From assembly GCF_003289965.1 (NCBI RefSeq), contig NZ_QMBQ01000001.1:620001-684000 (forward strand): a stretch of DNA of 64,000 bases, in the 5' to 3' direction. Source of the DNA: Mesorhizobium atlanticum (GTDB taxonomy: Bacteria > Pseudomonadota > Alphaproteobacteria > Rhizobiales > Rhizobiaceae). The translations under genes and the position numbers were made by a program. Of the stretch, positions 9,405-19,233 are shown in pieces. The notes under the pieces are model-generated. The model was not told where the DNA came from. It worked only from the letters and a program-made list of their open reading frames with translations, and did no database searches. Within the stretch, counting starts at the first letter, position 1. Each line of letters opens with the position of its first letter.

Positions 9405-10409
9405 TCACGCCGCTCCATTGACGAAGGCCATGTCGGCCGCCGTCAGTTCGACATCGCGCAGTACCCGCATCACCGGAAAATCCTCCGTTTCAGTGGCCGT
9501 GATGGCCAGGTCGATGGTGACGTCGAAACGCTGCCGGAACGCGTCGATGATCTCGTCGACGATGATCTCCGGCGCCGAGGCGCCGGCCGACAGGCCGAGC
9601 GTCCTGATCCCGGCGATCTCATCCCATGGAATCTCGGCGGCGCGCTGCACGAGAAGCGACATTGTCGCACCCGCCCGTTCCGCCACTTCGACAAGGCGGC
9701 GCGAGTTGGACGAATTGGGCGCGCCGACGATGAGGAAAAGATCGGCGCCGGCGGCGGTCTCCTTGACCGCTTCCTGGCGGTTGGTGGTGGCGTAGCAGAT
9801 CGATTCGGCCGCGGCCGCGTGCAGCTCAGGAAACCGCTCCTGGAGGGCCCGGATAATGCCGGCGGTGTCCTCGACCGACAGGGTCGTCTGGGTGACGAAG
9901 CCCAGCGCCGAAGCGTCGACGGGCACGAAGCGCGCCGCGTCGGCCTCGGTCTCGATCAGCGTCACGGCGCCTTCCGGCAACTGGCCCATGGTGCCGATCA
10001 CTTCCGGGTGCCCGGCATGGCCGATCAAGAGCACATGGCGGCCGAGCCGCTGGTGGCGCATCGCCTGCTTGTGCACCTTGGAGACGAGCGGGCAGGTGGC
10101 GTCGAGGTAGAAGAGATTGCGCGCCTCGGCATCCGCCGGCACCGATTTCGGCACGCCATGCGCGGAGAAGACCACGGGCGACTGGCGATGCTCCGGCGGG
10201 ATCTCGGACAGTTCCTCGATGAAGACGGCGCCGAGGCTCTGCAGCCCTTCGACGACGTAGCGGTTGTGCACGATCTCGTGGCGGACATAGACAGGCGCGC
10301 CGTATTTCTTCAGCGCCAGCACGACGATCTGGATGGCGCGGTCGACGCCCGCGCAAAAGCCGCGCGGCTGGCAGAGCCTGATCGTCAGCGGTGGCTTTTT
10401 CTCAATCAT
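9405..10409 (-). CDS. ispH: 4-hydroxy-3-methylbut-2-enyl diphosphate reductase
   Basis: A 334-residue iron-sulfur enzyme performing the last step of the MEP isoprenoid pathway, making IPP and DMAPP. The three cluster cysteines are in '[15 protein letters not shown]', '[14 protein letters not shown]' and '[12 protein letters not shown]'. The substrate histidines lie in '[13 protein letters not shown]' and 'IGHAGHPEV'. The start was set at the ATG with codon 10409-10407 ('[12 protein letters not shown]'), since the longer in-frame extension reads through a dispersed repeat at 10433-10505. Dxs, the first enzyme of the same pathway, is also in this window (28.4-30.3 kb). Confidence 0.97.
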   Translation of the reverse strand: MIEKKPPLTIRLCQPRGFCAGVDRAIQIVVLALKKYGAPVYVRHEIVHNRYVVEGLQSLGAVFIEELSEIPPEHRQSPVVFSAHGVPKSVPADAEARNLFYLDATCPLVSKVHKQAMRHQRLGRHVLLIGHAGHPEVIGTMGQLPEGAVTLIETEADAARFVPVDASALGFVTQTTLSVEDTAGIIRALQERFPELHAAAAESICYATTNRQEAVKETAAGADLFLIVGAPNSSNSRRLVEVAERAGATMSLLVQRAAEIPWDEIAGIRTLGLSAGASAPEIIVDEIIDAFRQRFDVTIDLAITATETEDFPVMRVLRDVELTAADMAFVNGAA

Positions 10410-10432
10410 CAAATGCAGCCGGTCCAGTCGGA

Positions 10433-10505
10433 AACTATCTCTTTGTTTTGACGCAATTCCGGACGGAAAACCGCTCACACTTTTCCTCGAATTGCTTCAG
10501 GCGAA
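10433..10505. repeat. intergenic palindromic repeat, family B copy 1
   Basis: This sequence contains TCTCTTTGTTTTGACGCAAT followed by TCCGGACGGAAAACCG and, after a short gap, TTTTCCTCGAATTGC. It is nearly identical to 33889-33968, and GCAATTC/GAATTGC form the arms of an imperfect hairpin. It sits in the gap between SURF1 and ispH, just upstream of the ispH start. It is a dispersed rhizobial intergenic repeat with no coding role. Confidence 0.75.
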
Positions 10506-10543
10506 ATGAGGTGCGCAACCCTGCCCTGTCAAGAGCGTGGGCT

Positions 10544-11299
10544 TCACGCTTCCTTTGCCGGGCGGCGCAGCCTCAGGATCAGCACGGCGGCGAGAGCCGC
10601 AGCCAAGCCATACCAGGTGACCGCATATTGCAGGTGATTGTTGGGCAGGTCGATGATGGTGACGCCGCCGACGGGCAGGCCGCCGGGGTTCGGCGTCTTG
10701 TCGGCATCGATGAAGAACGGCACCAGCACGAAACCGGCGGGCAAGCCGGCGGTCGCCGCCATCACCTCGCGGTCCTTCCAGTAGAAGATGTTCTTGGCAA
10801 CATCATTGTCGGGAAGCATCATCGACGGTTTGCCCGGCAGCGGATTGCGGGCAAGCCCGGTCACCGTCACCTTGCCGGCAATTTCGCCCTGTTGGCGCCT
10901 GGCCGGATCCTTGAGATCGTAGGGGACGAAGCCGCGGTTGACGAGCACAAAGCGGCCGTCGTCCAGCCGCAGGGGCGTGTAGACATTGAAGCCGCTGCCG
11001 CCTTCCCAGGTCGAAAAGAAATGCCGTTCGCCCTGGTGCAGGAAGGTGCCTGTCACCGTCACCGGGGTGTAATCGACATCGTGGGAATCGGCGAACTCCC
11101 TCTCGACGTCGGCCAGCGGCAACGGCGCGGAATGCGTCCGCTTGTCGATGGTCGCGAGCAGGTCTTCCTTCCAGTGCAGGCGCTGGACCTGCCAGGTGCC
11201 GAGCCCGATCAGGATGGCGAACAGGACAAGGCCGAGGCCGATGAGCAACGCCGAACGCGGCCGCGAACGGCCGGCCGCCGAACCGGTCGCCTCGGTCAT
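10544..11299 (-). CDS. SURF1 family protein (cytochrome oxidase assembly)
   Basis: A 251-residue inner-membrane protein of the SURF1 family, which assists heme a insertion and assembly of the oxidase CoxA subunit. It has the family plan of two membrane helices, near residues 18-38 ('ALLIGLGLVLFAILIGLGTW') and 225-245, flanking a periplasmic domain. That domain includes 'GWQVQRL'-like, 'VNRGFVPYDLKDPARRQ' and 'HLQYAVTWYGLA' segments; the last is a SURF1 signature. It overlaps the DUF983 gene by four bases and follows the cox genes on the same strand. Confidence 0.93.
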   Translation of the reverse strand: MTEATGSAAGRSRPRSALLIGLGLVLFAILIGLGTWQVQRLHWKEDLLATIDKRTHSAPLPLADVEREFADSHDVDYTPVTVTGTFLHQGERHFFSTWEGGSGFNVYTPLRLDDGRFVLVNRGFVPYDLKDPARRQQGEIAGKVTVTGLARNPLPGKPSMMLPDNDVAKNIFYWKDREVMAATAGLPAGFVLVPFFIDADKTPNPGGLPVGGVTIIDLPNNHLQYAVTWYGLAAALAAVLILRLRRPAKEA

Positions 11300-11682
11300 T
11301 CGTGGGATTCCAGCCTGCCCTCGGAGGCTTTCTTCGAATACTGCAAAGTGATCAGGACGCCCTTGATCAGGCGCAGCGCCGTCAGGCAAAGCACCAGCGC
11401 CAGCGGTATCCATAAGATGAAGTGCAGCCAGAGCGGCGGGCTGAACGTCACCTCCATCCAGAGCGCGAGGCCGACGACGAGAAAGCCGATGATCAGAATG
11501 ACGAACACCGCCGGCCCATCGCCGGCATCGGCGAAGGAATAGTCGAGCCCGCAATTGTAGCAGCGCTTGCCGACGGTGAGGAAACCCGAGAACAGCTTGC
11601 CTTCGCCGCAGCGCGGGCAGCGGCCATGCAGGCCCGCCGAGATCGGGTCGATGGGGGGCCAGATCGCCTTATCTTCGCTCAT
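11296..11682 (-). CDS. DUF983 zinc-ribbon membrane protein
   Basis: A 128-residue DUF983 protein. An N-terminal zinc ribbon with two Cys pairs (CPRC near residue 22, CYNC near 41) precedes two membrane helices ('VFVILIIGFLVVGLALWMEV' and 'LHFILWIPLALVLCLTAL'). The family is almost always encoded beside cytochrome oxidase genes in alphaproteobacteria and is presumed to help in oxidase biogenesis, but its biochemical role is unknown. Four-base overlaps on both sides (with the L,D-transpeptidase and with SURF1) indicate translational coupling. Confidence 0.9.
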   Translation of the reverse strand: MSEDKAIWPPIDPISAGLHGRCPRCGEGKLFSGFLTVGKRCYNCGLDYSFADAGDGPAVFVILIIGFLVVGLALWMEVTFSPPLWLHFILWIPLALVLCLTALRLIKGVLITLQYSKKASEGRLESHE

Positions 11683-12185
11683 TTCATGATCTCGATCGGT
11701 GTGCCATCGGCCACCATTGTCCAGATTTCATCCATATCCGAGTTCGTAACCGCAATACAGCCATCGGTCCAGTCGACCATTTGAAGCAGCCGGCCCAGCC
11801 AGCCGAAACCGTTCGGCTGGCCATGGATCATGATCGAGCCGCCTGGATCGACGCCCAGGGCCTTTGCCGCCGCTATGTCATCGGCATTGGGATAGGAGAT
11901 GTGGATCGACTTGTGGGCGACGCTGTCGGGATTGCGCCAATCGAGCATGTATCGGCCCTCAGGCGTTCGCTCATCGCCTTCCCGATGCTTTTGGCCAACC
12001 GGATCTCCGCCCAGCGCGATACTGTAGCTGCGCAGGATCTTATCGCCGCCGATCAGCTGCAATTGCCGGTTTGACTTCGCGACGCGCACCAAATCAACCT
12101 TCTGCCGCGACAGCACATTGCGTTCGAGCAGCGGAGTCGTCGCGATCAGACACGCGCCGATGGCCAGAGGTATCTTCACCCACAT
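11679..12185 (-). CDS. exported L,D-transpeptidase (YkuD/ErfK domain)
   Basis: A 168-residue protein with an N-terminal hydrophobic signal or anchor and one YkuD domain. These cysteine transpeptidases form 3-3 peptidoglycan crosslinks or attach proteins to peptidoglycan. The catalytic region reads 'IMIHGQPNGFGWLG' (His) and, 17 residues on, 'DWTDGCIAVTN' (Cys). The common SHGC is TDGC here, a variant known in YafK-like members. It lies between coxC and the DUF983 gene, separated from coxC by two hairpins, and overlaps DUF983 by four bases. A cell-wall enzyme here is not part of the oxidase pathway. Confidence 0.88.
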   Translation of the reverse strand: MWVKIPLAIGACLIATTPLLERNVLSRQKVDLVRVAKSNRQLQLIGGDKILRSYSIALGGDPVGQKHREGDERTPEGRYMLDWRNPDSVAHKSIHISYPNADDIAAAKALGVDPGGSIMIHGQPNGFGWLGRLLQMVDWTDGCIAVTNSDMDEIWTMVADGTPIEIMK

Positions 12186-12222
12186 CGCTCACCGATGGCC
12201 GGCCATTGCGCCGAAAAGAAGA

Positions 12223-12250
12223 AAGGCGGCCGCGTCGTCGCGACCGCCTT
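12223..12250 (-). terminator. hairpin with pyrimidine tail behind coxC (probable terminator)
   Basis: Read on the minus strand, AAGGCGGTCGCG, a four-base loop and CGCGGCCGCCTT form a 12-bp stem with one mismatch, followed by a tail TCTTCTTTTC. It lies about 70 bases after the coxC stop and before the L,D-transpeptidase start, so it would end or attenuate the cox transcript. The arms are 12223-12234 and 12239-12250. Confidence 0.6.
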
Positions 12251-12274
12251 CAAAACTCCTGAAAAACTGCTGAA

Positions 12275-12316
12275 GGCAAATCCCGGAAAAATCGCTACGC
12301 GCTTTCCGGAATTGCC
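12275..12316. repeat. palindrome directly behind coxC, related to repeat family B
   Basis: GGCAAATCCCGGAAA (12275-12289) and TTTCCGGAATTGCC (12303-12316) form an imperfect stem with a 13-base loop six bases after the coxC stop. The GCAATTCCGG/CCGGAATTGC arms match the core of the repeats at 10433, 33889 and 50745. It may protect the 3' end of the cox message or act with the hairpin at 12223-12250. Confidence 0.5.
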
Positions 12317-12321
12317 TCTTG

Positions 12322-13203
12322 TCAGTGGCCTTCGATCAGCGCGCCGTTCGACGCCCAGACATAGACCGCGCTGAACAGGAACAGCCAGACCACGTCGACG
12401 AAGTGCCAGTACCAGGCGGCCGCCTCGAAGCCGAAATGCTGCTTCGGCGTGAAGTCGCCCCGTATCGCGCGCACCAGGCAGACCAGCAGGAAGATGGTGC
12501 CGATGATGACGTGGAAGCCGTGGAAGCCGGTCGCCATGAAGAAGGTGGCGCCGTAGATCGATTCCTTGAACGCGAAGGGCGCGTGCATGTACTCGTATGC
12601 CTGCACCATCGTGAACAGCATGCCGAGACCGACGGTCAGCACCAGGCCGTTGATCAGGCCCTTGCGATCCCCATGCAGCAGCGCGTGGTGCGCCCAGGTC
12701 ACGGTCGTGCCCGACAGCAGCAGGATGATGGTGTTGTAGAGCGGCAGATGGAAGGGGTCGAGAACCTCCATGCCCTTCGGCGGCCAAACGCCGCCGGTGA
12801 AGGCGGTGCGGGCATACTGGTTCGCCTCGCCGGGGAACAGGCTGGCGTCGAAGAAGGCCCAGAACCAGGCGACGAAGAACATCACCTCGGAGGCGATGAA
12901 CATGATCATGCCGTAACGCAGATGCAGCGACACGACGCGCGTGTGGTAGCCCTCATGCGCTTCCTTGATGGTGTCCGACCACCAGGCGAACATCGTGTAG
13001 AGCACGATGATCAAGCCGATGAAGAACAGCCACGGATTGGCGATGTTGTGACCGAAGACCGGGAAGTTGCCGCCCTTCAGATATTGCATCAGGCAGACGC
13101 CGCCGATGGCGGTGACGAGTGCGCCGACCGAACCCAGGAAAGGCCAGGGGCTCGGGTTGACGAGATGGTAGTCGTGGTGTGGTTTTGCGTGCGCGTCTGC
13201 CAT
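12322..13203 (-). CDS. coxC: cytochrome c oxidase subunit III
   Basis: A 293-residue seven-helix subunit III of the aa3-type oxidase, stabilising the CoxA core and its proton uptake. Recognised by '[20 protein letters not shown]' at the N-terminus, '[19 protein letters not shown]' with the conserved lipid-contact Glu, '[12 protein letters not shown]' and '[18 protein letters not shown]'. Length is normal for alphaproteobacteria. It starts one base from the ctaG stop and is the last gene of coxBA-ctaB-coxF-ctaG-coxC. Confidence 0.97.
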   Translation of the reverse strand: MADAHAKPHHDYHLVNPSPWPFLGSVGALVTAIGGVCLMQYLKGGNFPVFGHNIANPWLFFIGLIIVLYTMFAWWSDTIKEAHEGYHTRVVSLHLRYGMIMFIASEVMFFVAWFWAFFDASLFPGEANQYARTAFTGGVWPPKGMEVLDPFHLPLYNTIILLLSGTTVTWAHHALLHGDRKGLINGLVLTVGLGMLFTMVQAYEYMHAPFAFKESIYGATFFMATGFHGFHVIIGTIFLLVCLVRAIRGDFTPKQHFGFEAAAWYWHFVDVVWLFLFSAVYVWASNGALIEGH

Positions 13204-13204
13204 A

Positions 13205-13834
13205 TCAACCCCCGAGGCTTGCTTCGGTATCGGAAACTTTGTTGGTGCTGCTGCCAGCGGCCGGAGCCGACGAGGCGACCGGCTGTTTCTTTTCGACCGG
13301 GAACATCGTGTAGGACAGCGTGATGGTCTTCAAGTCCTTGAGTTCCGGCACGTTGACGATGTCTGGATCGACATAGAACACGACCGGCATGTCCAGCGTC
13401 TCGCCGGGCTTCAGCGTCGTGTCGGTGAAGCAGAAGCACTCCACCTTGTTGAAGTAGGCGCCGGCCATTTCCGGCTGCACGTTGAACGAAGCGCGGCCGG
13501 TGATGGGTCGGTCGAACTTGTTGGTGGCGCTGTAATGCGCCTGCGTCGTCTCGCCTATCTTGATCGTCACCGAACGGGCGACCGGCTCGAACTGCCACGG
13601 AATGCCGTTGGTATTGGCATCGAAACGGATGGTGATGTCACGGTCGAGCACGCGGCCGGCATATTGCTTCTCGGCGCGTTGCGTGGTGCCGCCATAGCCG
13701 GTGACCTGGCAGAACATCTTGTAGAGCGGCACGGCAGCGTAGGCCATGCCGACCATGCCGGTGAAAAAGGCAAGGCAGACGGCGGCGACGATGCCGTTGT
13801 TCAGCTTGCGGGACTTGCTCAGTTCGCCTCCCAT
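13205..13834 (-). CDS. ctaG: cytochrome c oxidase assembly protein CtaG (Cox11)
   Basis: A 209-residue copper chaperone of the Cox11 family, which delivers copper to the CuB site of CoxA. It has one N-terminal membrane helix (about residues 13-34) and a periplasmic immunoglobulin-like domain. The copper ligands appear in '[15 protein letters not shown]' (CFCF motif), and '[13 protein letters not shown]' near residue 40 is another family signature. The start overlaps the upstream small gene by one base (ATGA). Confidence 0.96.
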   Translation of the reverse strand: MGGELSKSRKLNNGIVAAVCLAFFTGMVGMAYAAVPLYKMFCQVTGYGGTTQRAEKQYAGRVLDRDITIRFDANTNGIPWQFEPVARSVTIKIGETTQAHYSATNKFDRPITGRASFNVQPEMAGAYFNKVECFCFTDTTLKPGETLDMPVVFYVDPDIVNVPELKDLKTITLSYTMFPVEKKQPVASSAPAAGSSTNKVSDTEASLGG

Positions 13835-14025
13835 CAGCCGCCTCCCAACAGGCCCGAGCCGGTGAGGCTGGCGCCCTGGTGGCCAAAGCGCACGATGGTG
13901 GCGGCGTAGAAGATGACGACCAATGCCGCCAGCGCGACAGCGATGGCGATGGACCGGTTGCGACGCGCCTTCTGCTGGCGTTCGGTCAAAGTGACCAGTT
14001 CGAGCTTCTTGTCGGCCACGGTCAT
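13834..14025 (-). CDS. small single-helix cytochrome oxidase operon protein (CoxF-like)
   Basis: A 63-residue protein between ctaB and ctaG. A charged N-terminus ('[20 protein letters not shown]') precedes one membrane helix ('[20 protein letters not shown]') and a short Gly-rich tail. Both ends are coupled to neighbours by ATGA overlaps (ctaB stop/start at 14022-14025, own stop/ctaG start at 13834). A small gene called coxF or left hypothetical occupies this place in other rhizobial cox operons. Its function is not established; an assembly or accessory-subunit role is inferred from position. Confidence 0.8.
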   Translation of the reverse strand: MTVADKKLELVTLTERQQKARRNRSIAIAVALAALVVIFYAATIVRFGHQGASLTGSGLLGGG

Positions 14026-14966
14026 GCTCCCCCCATCATGAGGGCGCGCCCGACCACACAGTCGACGAGATAGGCGGCGAAGATGGCGAAGAGGTAAAGC
14101 AGCGAGTAGCCGAACAGCGCCTTGGCCGGCTTCATCGCGCGATCGCCGTCGGCCATGCCAAGCACTTTCCACGCATACCAGACGAAGCCCGCGCCGAGGA
14201 CGGCCGAGACGACGCCATAGCCGGCCGTGGTGTAGCCGAGCGCCCAGGGCAGAACGCCGACCGGCGCCAGGATCAGCGCATAGGCAAAGATCTGCCGGCG
14301 GGTCGAGGCATGGCCGGCGACGTTCGGCATCATCGGGATGCCCGCGCGGGCGTAGTCGTCGGACTTGAACAGCGCCAGCGCCCAAAAATGCGGCGGCGTC
14401 CACAGGAAGATGATCAGGAACAGGATCACGCTTTCCAGGCTGACCGAGCCGGTCGCGGCGGCCCAGCCGATCACCGGCGGAATGGCCCCGGCAGCGCCGC
14501 CGATGACGATGTTCTGCGGCGTCCAGCGCTTCAGCCACATGGTGTAGACGACGGCGTAGAAGAAGATGGTGAAGGCAAGAAGCGATGCCGACAGCCAGTT
14601 GACCAGCACGCCGAGCGTCATCACCGACAGCACCGACAGCACCAGGCCGAAGGTCAGCGCCTCGCCCGGTGTGACGCGGCCGGCCGGCACCGGACGGCCG
14701 GCGGTCCTGGTCATCACGGCGTCGATGTCGGCGTCGTACCACATGTTGAGCGCTCCGGAAGCGCCCGCGCCGATGGCGATAGCCAGGATGGCGATCATCG
14801 CCAGCAGCGGATTGATGGCAACCGGGGCCGCGACGAGGCCGACAAAGGCCGTGAAGACGACCAGCGACATGACGCGCGGCTTCAACAGGGCGAAGAAATC
14901 GCCCGCGGTCGCTTCCGACATGCGAAAGCCCGCTTCCTCCGTCAATCTGTCTCCGGCAAGGGCCAT
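14022..14966 (-). CDS. ctaB: protoheme IX farnesyltransferase (heme o synthase)
   Basis: A 314-residue UbiA-superfamily prenyltransferase with about nine membrane helices. It adds farnesyl diphosphate to heme b to make heme o, the precursor of heme a for the oxidase. The metal-binding motif '[19 protein letters not shown]' (N-x3-D-x3-D) lies near residue 95, and '[17 protein letters not shown]' is also characteristic. The first ATG (codon 14966-14964) gives '[16 protein letters not shown]'; the second Met at residue 16 is an alternative start. It lies between coxA and the small coxF-like gene. Confidence 0.97.
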   Translation of the reverse strand: MALAGDRLTEEAGFRMSEATAGDFFALLKPRVMSLVVFTAFVGLVAAPVAINPLLAMIAILAIAIGAGASGALNMWYDADIDAVMTRTAGRPVPAGRVTPGEALTFGLVLSVLSVMTLGVLVNWLSASLLAFTIFFYAVVYTMWLKRWTPQNIVIGGAAGAIPPVIGWAAATGSVSLESVILFLIIFLWTPPHFWALALFKSDDYARAGIPMMPNVAGHASTRRQIFAYALILAPVGVLPWALGYTTAGYGVVSAVLGAGFVWYAWKVLGMADGDRAMKPAKALFGYSLLYLFAIFAAYLVDCVVGRALMMGGA

Positions 14967-15044
14967 GCGTACCTAAAGTCCATCATTCCGTTGGCCAAGA
15001 CCGCCGGACGAGCCGGCGGCCTCGCATGCATCGGTAGGCGCCGC

Positions 15045-16709
<1,665 letters not shown>

Positions 16710-16732
16710 CTAAATCTTGCTGACCCGCGACA

Positions 16733-17617
16733 TCAGTTGCCGGCGGCCGCTACCTTGTTGGTACCATCGATCTCGGCCATCAGCGCCTTGTTGGCGGCGG
16801 GCACGTCGGTCTTGGCCGTCTCCAGCCAGGTCTTGAACTGCGCGTCGGAAACGACGCGAACCGCGATCGGCATGAAAGCATGGTCCTTGCCGCAGAGCTG
16901 CGAGCACTGGCCGTAATAGAGGCCTTCCTTCTCCGCCTTGAACCAGGTCTCGTTGGTGCGGCCGGGAACGGCGTCCATCTTGATGCCGAAGGACGGCACG
17001 GCGAAGGAGTGGATGACGTCGGTCGCGGTGATCAGCACCCGGGTCGTGGTGTTGACCGGGACAACCAGCTCGTTGTCGACCGCGAGCAGGCGCGGATAGA
17101 GGTTGCGATCCTCCTTGCCGGCCTTGGCGCGGTCGCCATCCTGCAGAACCGCCGAGTTGAACGAGAAGGTCTTGTCGACCTGGTACTCGTAGTCCCAGTT
17201 CCACTGGTTGCCGGTCGCCTTGACGGTGAGCTTGGCTTCTTCCGGCGGCGTGTACTGCGCGGTGAGGAGCTGGAAGGAGGGAATGGCGATGAGCAGAAGC
17301 ACGATCACCGGCCCGACCGTCCAGATCACCTCGATCAGCGTGTTGTGGCTGGTCTTTGACGGCACCGGATTGGCGCTGGCGCGGAACCTGATGATGCAAG
17401 CCAGCAGCAGCACCAGAACGAGGACGGTGATCGGGACAATGAACCACATGGTGTAGTTCCCGAACCGCTCGATCTGCCGCATCATGTCGGTCGCCGGCTC
17501 CTGGAAGGACACCTCCCACGCCCGCGGCTGGTCGGCACGGGCCGCGGCACCGGAGAAGAGCACGGCCGAAGCTGCCGTACCTGCCAAGAATTTAGCGCTT
17601 GCCAGGAATTTCCTCAT
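16733..17617 (-). CDS. coxB: cytochrome c oxidase subunit II
   Basis: A 294-residue subunit II that accepts electrons from cytochrome c at the dinuclear CuA centre. A signal peptide (about 1-28) precedes two membrane helices (about 50-75 and 93-115) and a periplasmic cupredoxin domain. The CuA ligands are in 'YYGQCSQLCGKDHAFMPI' (C-x3-C-x3-H-x2-M), with the aromatic stretch 'GNQWNWDYEYQ' for electron entry. The start is the ATG with codon 17617-17615 ('MRKFLASAKFLAGTA'), which opens the signal peptide; an upstream extension lacks signal character. It is the first gene of the cox operon. Confidence 0.97.
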   Translation of the reverse strand: MRKFLASAKFLAGTAASAVLFSGAAARADQPRAWEVSFQEPATDMMRQIERFGNYTMWFIVPITVLVLVLLLACIIRFRASANPVPSKTSHNTLIEVIWTVGPVIVLLLIAIPSFQLLTAQYTPPEEAKLTVKATGNQWNWDYEYQVDKTFSFNSAVLQDGDRAKAGKEDRNLYPRLLAVDNELVVPVNTTTRVLITATDVIHSFAVPSFGIKMDAVPGRTNETWFKAEKEGLYYGQCSQLCGKDHAFMPIAVRVVSDAQFKTWLETAKTDVPAANKALMAEIDGTNKVAAAGN

Positions 17618-17945
17618 CGCCCTCTCGTCTCCCACTTCCCGCGATCTGGTCGCACCAATAACGGACGACGCCGGAATTGGGAATCCCGGTCTGTCCCTAG
17701 GGTGGTTCAAACCATACTCTTTTTCCCTCCGCAAGAAAGGAGCAGAGGAAACCGTGCGGCATTTTTGCGCGCAACCCGAAGGCCGTGTTCGGCGCCCGCC
17801 ACGCTATATGCGCGACGGCCCCAATTCGGGCGAATTTGCTTTGGAAAAGCACGCAATTGCCGGTATCGGGGCGCACCGGCGACGGTCTCGTCCTTTACTT
17901 GGCCCGGGCGCAGCTTAAAGTGCCGTGATTCGCAATGGAGCCGTC
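17618..17945. other. 328-base divergent intergenic region between coxB and the IalB-like gene
   Basis: This gap must hold the promoter of the cox operon (minus strand) and that of the exported IalB-like gene (plus strand). I see no convincing -35/-10 pair, FNR/FixK-type dyad or repeat. Frames open across it show no family resemblance and poor starts. Confidence 0.5.
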
Positions 17946-18485
17946 ATGACTTCCTGGCTTTCGAGAACCTTGGCGAAGGTCGTTCTTGCCGTCGCCTTGC
18001 TCGGCGTCGGCATAGCCGTTGGCGCCGCCGCCGCGCCGAACAACGCCACGCCGCCCAGCGGCACGGTGAAGTCGACGCATGGCGCATGGTCGATCATCTG
18101 CGATACGCCGGCGGGAGCGACCTCCGAGCAATGCGTGATGATGCAGAACGTCGTCGCCGAGGATCGTCCTGAAATGGGCCTTTCGGTCGTGGTGCTGCGC
18201 ACCGCCGACAACAAGGCCGAGATCCTGCGCGTGCTGGCGCCGCTCGGCGTTCTCCTGCCCAACGGCCTCGGCCTCAATGTCGACGGCAAGGATATCGGCC
18301 GCGCCTATTTCGTGCGCTGCTTCCAGGACGGCTGCTATGCCGAGGTGATCCTCGAAAAGCCGCTGCTCGACACGTTGAAGAGCGGCACCTCGGCCACCTT
18401 CATCGTCTTCCAGACCCCGGAAGAAGGCATCGGCATTCCCGTCGACCTCAAGGGCTTTGCGGAAGGCTTCGCCGCCCTACCTTGA
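17946..18485 (+). CDS. exported invasion-associated locus B (IalB) family protein
   Basis: A 179-residue protein with a signal peptide (to about residue 30, 'GIAVGAAAAPNN') and one IalB domain. Family marks are 'STHGAWSIICDTPAG...EQCVMMQNV', the later cysteine pair 'FVRCFQDGCYAEV', and 'FPVDL'-like 'IPVDLKGFAEGFAAL' at the end. IalB was described in Bartonella as needed for red-cell entry; in free-living rhizobia the family is widespread and its task is unknown. The ATG at 17946 was preferred over GTG 17925 because GGAG precedes it by five bases and the signal peptide then has normal length. Confidence 0.88.
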   Translation: MTSWLSRTLAKVVLAVALLGVGIAVGAAAAPNNATPPSGTVKSTHGAWSIICDTPAGATSEQCVMMQNVVAEDRPEMGLSVVVLRTADNKAEILRVLAPLGVLLPNGLGLNVDGKDIGRAYFVRCFQDGCYAEVILEKPLLDTLKSGTSATFIVFQTPEEGIGIPVDLKGFAEGFAALP

Positions 18486-18540
18486 TCTTGCCGTTCACGC
18501 GCAACGGCCGCCCCTAACGCTGAGGAGCGGCGGTGATGCG

Positions 18541-18653
18541 CGCCTAAACCGCATCGCGATCTTTCAGATTCGCTCCATGCGCTTTAGGTCTTTGGTTTTA
18601 CGCATGTCTTTATCCCGAAACCGGTTCCCACTTTCGGGAGACATGCTTTAGCG
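18541..18653. repeat. dispersed rhizobial intergenic repeat, family C, with terminal hairpin
   Basis: A 113-base element between the IalB-like and YbjN genes. Its right half forms a hairpin: ATGTCT...TCCCGAAA and TTTCGGGAGACAT, around a CCGGTTCCCAC loop. The left half carries GATTCGCTCCATGCGCTTTA. I recognise the sequence type as a common rhizobial intergenic element. Lying just after a stop codon, it could act as a terminator for the IalB-like gene. Confidence 0.65.
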
Positions 18654-18666
18654 GCCAGGAGGCTTG

Positions 18667-19134
18667 ATGCGCGCGACGTTATCCATTTTCATTGCAGGCC
18701 TGGCGCTGGCCTGCTTGGCCTCGAAGGCCCGGGCCGAGGATGCCGAAATCCTCCAGACGCCGGATCCTGCGACAGTCCTCGATATCGCCAAGGGCTTCGG
18801 CTCGGCCAGGATGGGCAAGGATGACAATGGCGACCCGATGATTTCCGGCCGTGTCGAAGGCGTCAAATACGTGATCTATTTCTACGGCTGCGAAGACCAC
18901 GAGAACTGCAAGTCGCTGCAGTTCTCGACCGGCTACACCGATCCGCTGACCGCCGACCAGGCCAATGCCTGGAACGCGAAATACCGCTGGGTGAAGGCCT
19001 ATTCGGGCGACGGCTCGAATTTCAAGATGGATGTTAGCTTCGCCGGCGGCATCACCAGGGCCAATCTGGAGGAGCAGTTCTCCAACTGGAACGCGATGGC
19101 CGGCAACATCAAGGACTTCGTCAACGGCAAGTGA
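18667..19134 (+). CDS. exported YbjN-domain protein
   Basis: A 155-residue protein with a cleavable signal peptide (about residues 1-23, 'LACLASKARAED') and a YbjN-type domain. The segment 'VLDIAKGFGSARMGKDDNGDPMISGRVEGVKYVIYFYGC' followed by 'ENCKSLQFSTGYTD' is characteristic of exported alphaproteobacterial members. The two Cys in 'YGCEDHENCKS' could form a disulfide. The function is unknown; YbjN in enterobacteria affects stress and motility regulation but is cytoplasmic, so transfer of function is not warranted. The ATG at 18667 has a strong AGGAGG site just upstream; a TTG one codon earlier is less likely. Confidence 0.85.
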   Translation: MRATLSIFIAGLALACLASKARAEDAEILQTPDPATVLDIAKGFGSARMGKDDNGDPMISGRVEGVKYVIYFYGCEDHENCKSLQFSTGYTDPLTADQANAWNAKYRWVKAYSGDGSNFKMDVSFAGGITRANLEEQFSNWNAMAGNIKDFVNGK

Positions 19135-19233
19135 CGGCGTCGCAATCGCCGGCTTCATTCTGTTGGCGATTGTGCGACGGCAGCTTCGCGCCTACATCCG
19201 TTGCACGATTTTGTTTCCACGAATGGATTTGCC

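Noticed and set aside
8475..10451. 658-codon plus-strand frame opposite thrB and ispH
   Set aside because: Antisense to two unmistakable genes; the product is Arg/Val/Asp-rich without family features.
17702..18172. Plus-strand frame between coxB and the IalB-like gene
   Set aside because: Arg-rich, out of frame with the IalB-like protein it overlaps, and no start signal.
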